A stretch of 16,033 nt of DNA, from assembly GCA_043769275.1 (NCBI GenBank), contig JAYVJM010000097.1, positions 1 through 16,033 of the forward strand, given 5' to 3'. This document shows positions 13,327 through 16,033 of the stretch, one piece after another; position 1 is the stretch's first letter, and the number at the start of each line of letters is the position of its first letter. This DNA is from JAYVJM01 sp043769275. Its GTDB lineage: Bacteria; Pseudomonadota; Gammaproteobacteria; Pseudomonadales; UBA7239. Below the pieces are notes generated by a model. The model saw only the letters and a list, made by a program, of their open reading frames with translations, had not been told where the DNA came from and ran no database searches. The position numbers and the translations under genes were made by a program.

Positions 13327-14145
13327 TCAATTCGGGAGGTTATTTTTAACCATGTCTTTACTGGCTTCCTGTAATGCTGCTTGCAGTTCACGCACCCGCT
13401 GCACCACCTGCTGCGTACCAGTCAACATGCCGCGCAAAATATTTAACTCCATTTCATCAGGGCGAATGCGGTAAAACAGCCGTCGCAAGCGCGTCATGGT
13501 CTGGCGCGGGTTTTCGCGCTGGTGAAAACCAATATCCACCATCGTCTGCTCTAAATGCTGAAAATAATGCTCCAATGCCTGTGTTTTGGCGGGTGCAATA
13601 TCCCAGTCGCCCCACGGCAGCACGGCCGATTCCATGGCCATAAGTGCCGCTTGCCGCACTTCGTAGGCCACCACCTGCACGGCGGCGGCGATGTTCAGCG
13701 CGCTGTAATCCGGATTAGCCGGAATATGCAAATGGCTGTGACAACGGTGTAATTCCTCGTTTGTTAGGCCACGGTCTTCGCGCCCGAATAAAATAGCCAC
13801 CGCGTGCTGTGTTGCTTCTTGCGCGGCAATAACGCCGGCATCACGCACGGCGTGCAACGGCCACGGAATGCTGCGTTCGCGTGCGCTGGTACCCAGCACA
13901 AGGCCGCAATCGCCAATGGCCTCATCCAATGTTTCGACCACCACGGCTTGTTCCAACACATCGGTGGCGTGCGCGGCGCGCCACACGGCTTTTTCAGCCG
14001 GAAACTCTTGTGGCGCAACCAAATACAGTTTCGATAAACCCATATTTTTCATAGCGCGTGCTGCCGCGCCGATATTGCCCGGGTGCTGGGTATTGATTAA
14101 AACAATGCGGATGTTGGCAAGATGCGCGGACAAAGAGTTAGGCAT
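13327..14145 (-). CDS. trmJ: tRNA (cytidine/uridine-32-2'-O-)-methyltransferase TrmJ
   Basis: SAM-dependent SPOUT (TrmH-type) methyltransferase that 2'-O-methylates residue 32 in the anticodon loop of several tRNAs. From the ATG at 14145 the product has 272 residues (E. coli 246). Motif 1 is INTQHPGNIGAAARAMKNMG near the N-terminus, motif 2 is AILFGREDRGLTNEEL, and motif 3 is NPDYSALNIAAAVQVVAYEV, forming the knotted SAM site. The C-terminal extension LEQTMVDIGFHQRENPRQTM and RLRRLFYRIRPDEMELNILR is typical of TrmJ. The frame stays open to 14238, but the extra residues look non-coding. There is no clear Shine-Dalgarno sequence before 14145, so the exact start is less certain. Divergent from yifB. 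Confidence 0.93.
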   Translation of the reverse strand: MPNSLSAHLANIRIVLINTQHPGNIGAAARAMKNMGLSKLYLVAPQEFPAEKAVWRAAHATDVLEQAVVVETLDEAIGDCGLVLGTSARERSIPWPLHAVRDAGVIAAQEATQHAVAILFGREDRGLTNEELHRCHSHLHIPANPDYSALNIAAAVQVVAYEVRQAALMAMESAVLPWGDWDIAPAKTQALEHYFQHLEQTMVDIGFHQRENPRQTMTRLRRLFYRIRPDEMELNILRGMLTGTQQVVQRVRELQAALQEASKDMVKNNLPN

Positions 14146-14267
14146 GAGGGAGAAGGCACAAAAAGCGGGTGCGCAGTTTAACAGCGCAGGTTGTTTGCGA
14201 ATCAACAAATAACCGCCAGAATGGGCGCGGAGTTTCAACAGGCTTGATCTAACAACAAGGAAAGTTT

Positions 14268-15785
14268 ATGTCCCTCGCCATTGTTTTTTCGCGTGCACAA
14301 CTTGGCATTCACGCGCCGCTGATTACGGTTGAAACACACCTTTCAAATGGTTTGCCGTCGCTGTCGATAGTCGGCCTGCCAGAAACCGCCGTAAAAGAAA
14401 GTAAAGACCGCGTGCGCAGTGCCTTGCTGAATGCCGGTTTTGAGTTTCCCGCCAAACGCATCACCATCAATCTCGCGCCGGCGGATTTGCCCAAAGAGGG
14501 CGGGCGTTACGATCTGCCTATCGCGCTCGGCATTCTGGCCGCTTCTGGCCAGATTCCGCTGTCTTCCCTAAGCCATGTCGAATGTATTGGCGAGCTGGCG
14601 TTGTCGGGCGAGTTGCGTCCGGTCAACGGCGTATTGACCGCCGCGATAGCCGCCTATGCCTGTGAGCGCAGCTTGTTATTGCCGGCATCGAATGCCGAGG
14701 AAGCGGCGTTTTACAGCAAATGCACGGTGCTGGCTGCGCCACATTTGCTGGCCGTGTGCGCGCATTTACACGGGCAAACACGAATCGAGCCGCAAATTCT
14801 TGCGCCTACAGTACCGGATAACACCTTACAAGGATGGGATTTAGCCGATGTGCGCGGACAAATTGCCGCCAAACGTGCGCTGGAAATTGCGGCAGCGGGC
14901 GGGCATAACCTGTTGTTATGTGGCCCACCTGGCACCGGAAAAACCATGCTGGCGCAGCGTTTGCCTGGCCTATTACCGCCACTACTGGAACATGAGGCGC
15001 TGGAAATAGCCGCCATTCACTCGGCCAGCGGGCGTTATTCTGCGCTGAATAAGCCGCATTCGCGCTCGATACGCCCTTTTCGCCATCCACACCACACGGC
15101 TTCCGCTGCTGCATTGGTCGGCGGTGGCAGCCAGCCGCGCCCGGGCGAAATTTCTCTGGCGCACCACGGGGTTTTGTTTCTGGATGAGTTGCCCGAGTTT
15201 TCGCGCACCGTGCTGGAGGTGTTACGTGAGCCGCTGGAAAACGGTGAAATTGTGATTGCGCGCGCGCAGGCACAAGTGTTGTATCCCGCACGTTTTCAGT
15301 TGGTGGCGGCGATGAACCCTTGCCCCTGTGGCCACGCGGGCGATACCCGAAAAGCCTGCCGTTGCACACCGCAACAAATCAGCCGTTACCGCGATAGATT
15401 GTCCGGCCCCTTGCTTGATCGCATAGACCTGCATGTCAACGTGCCGGCGCTGCCGCAGAGTGATGTATTGACGCAGTCATCAGAAGGGGAATCTTCTTTT
15501 GATGTGCGCAAGCGCGTGTGCGCGGCACGAGAGCGCCAGTGGGCGCGCACTGGCAAAAGCAATGCGAGCCTGCATGCACGCGAAGTCGAAACCGTGTGCG
15601 CACTCACCGCAGAACAGCGCAGCTTGATGGCACAAGCGATGGAAAAGCTGAGTCTTTCCGCCCGCGCTTACCACCGTGTTTTGAAAGTGGCGCGCACGAT
15701 TGCCGATCTTGCCGCCAGCGAGCTCATTAGCAGCATGCATTTGCGCGAAGCCTTGAGTTACAGAAGCCGTGAAGGCGGCATTTGA
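14268..15785 (+). CDS. comM: YifB/ComM family Mg chelatase-like AAA+ ATPase
   Basis: Homologue of ComM, a hexameric AAA+ helicase that drives branch migration during natural transformation, also called YifB in non-competent species. The 505-residue length is typical. The N-terminal ChlI-type domain begins MSLAIVFSRAQLGIHAPLI and contains GLPSLSIVGLPETAVKESKD and NLAPADLPKEGGRYDLPIA. The ATPase domain has Walker A GPPGTGKT (219-226), RPGEISLAHHGVLFLDELPE with Walker B at 302-307, and AMNPCPCGH (348-356). CTPQQISRYRDRLSGPLLDR carries sensor and arginine residues. The C-terminal domain ends ADLAASELISSMHLREALSY. AAGGA precedes the ATG at good spacing. An IS630-type element begins shortly after the stop. 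Confidence 0.95.
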   Translation: MSLAIVFSRAQLGIHAPLITVETHLSNGLPSLSIVGLPETAVKESKDRVRSALLNAGFEFPAKRITINLAPADLPKEGGRYDLPIALGILAASGQIPLSSLSHVECIGELALSGELRPVNGVLTAAIAAYACERSLLLPASNAEEAAFYSKCTVLAAPHLLAVCAHLHGQTRIEPQILAPTVPDNTLQGWDLADVRGQIAAKRALEIAAAGGHNLLLCGPPGTGKTMLAQRLPGLLPPLLEHEALEIAAIHSASGRYSALNKPHSRSIRPFRHPHHTASAAALVGGGSQPRPGEISLAHHGVLFLDELPEFSRTVLEVLREPLENGEIVIARAQAQVLYPARFQLVAAMNPCPCGHAGDTRKACRCTPQQISRYRDRLSGPLLDRIDLHVNVPALPQSDVLTQSSEGESSFDVRKRVCAARERQWARTGKSNASLHAREVETVCALTAEQRSLMAQAMEKLSLSARAYHRVLKVARTIADLAASELISSMHLREALSYRSREGGI

Positions 15786-15847
15786 TTTTATGTTGGCAGC
15801 AACTATAGCTAATCGCATAAACAACAAGACAGGCATACACCAATCAG

Positions 15848-16033
15848 ATGAGTTACACAGTCAAGACCTTAAAAAACGCGTGTTGTTGCATATCAAAAAG
15901 GGTAGCGGCAAGGGAAGCAGCAGCATTATTTTCTGTTGGACGCAGCACGATCTATAAATGGCTATCTGAACCTGATGATCATAAACCCAGCAAGCCGGGC
16001 TCAAAAGACAGCCGAAAATTCAAGCGTTGTGCC
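15848..16033 (+). mobile_element. IS630-family transposase, 5' end, frame-disrupted and cut by window edge
   Basis: The frame from ATG 15848 stays open to the window end (62 codons). Its residues 23-40 read EAAALFSVGRSTIYKWLS, the helix-turn-helix of IS630-type transposases, followed by a PDDHKPSKPGSKDSRK linker. Residues 1-4 (MSYT) also fit the family start. Between them this frame gives an atypical stretch with three Cys, while the frame two bases ahead reads QDLKKRVLLHIKKGSGK, exactly what family members have there, with matching residue numbering. So about two extra bases near 15860 and two missing near 15913 have shifted codons 5-21. The left terminal repeat must lie between 15786 and 15847, but I could not identify it. 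Confidence 0.7.

Noticed and set aside
14806..15369. Long leftward open frame (187 codons) opposite yifB/comM
   Set aside because: It is antisense to conserved AAA+ motifs, is Pro/Arg/Ala-rich, and has no family resemblance; the yifB frame explains the sequence.
15786..15847. Left terminal inverted repeat and TA target site of the IS630-type element
   Set aside because: Several TA dinucleotides are present and the right end of the element is outside the window, so no boundary can be supported.

Overview
This looks like a chromosomal window from a gammaproteobacterium. The gene orders ribH-nusB-thiL-pgpA, purM-purN-DUF3108 and lolC-lolD-lolE, with orn, trmJ and a full-length yifB/comM, fit that class. 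The purM-purN-DUF3108 order recalls Pseudomonas and Cellvibrio relatives, but I cannot name a genus. No rRNA, tRNA or CRISPR was found.

Left part (1-6035) is conserved housekeeping. Orn runs rightward. A CCCTCTCC-type repeat hairpin separates it from a leftward, tightly coupled operon ribH-nusB-thiL-pgpA (riboflavin, transcription antitermination, thiamine diphosphate, phosphatidylglycerol). The divergent purM-purN-DUF3108 operon makes purines and a periplasmic protein.

Middle part (6036-11965) is the unusual one. The lipoprotein-release operon lolC-lolD-lolE runs leftward but is split. Between lolC and lolD lies an opposite-strand gene for a secreted cysteine-repeat protein (9377-10579). 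Its paralogue (6217-7110) sits tail-to-tail with lolE. Both proteins have a signal peptide, three cysteine pairs whose second cysteines read C-x3-E, C-x3-E and C-x3-Q, and a related C-terminal domain. Directly upstream of lolD is a relic of a second lolC: its 5' flank and promoter are joined to its last ~25 codons, with the middle deleted in frame. The relic still overlaps the lolD start and carries the same -35/-10 pair as lolC, so it probably drives lolD-lolE.

Right part (11966-16033) has a short secretin-N-domain protein that seems to start at ATC. It is followed by REP-like inverted repeats, a leftward tRNA 2'-O-methyltransferase gene (trmJ), a rightward yifB/comM ATPase gene, and the 5' end of an IS630-type transposase gene with two compensating frameshifts, cut by the window edge.

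The best candidates for something undescribed are the paired Cys-repeat proteins at the 3' ends of the Lol permease genes and the in-frame collapsed lolC relic with its preserved promoter.
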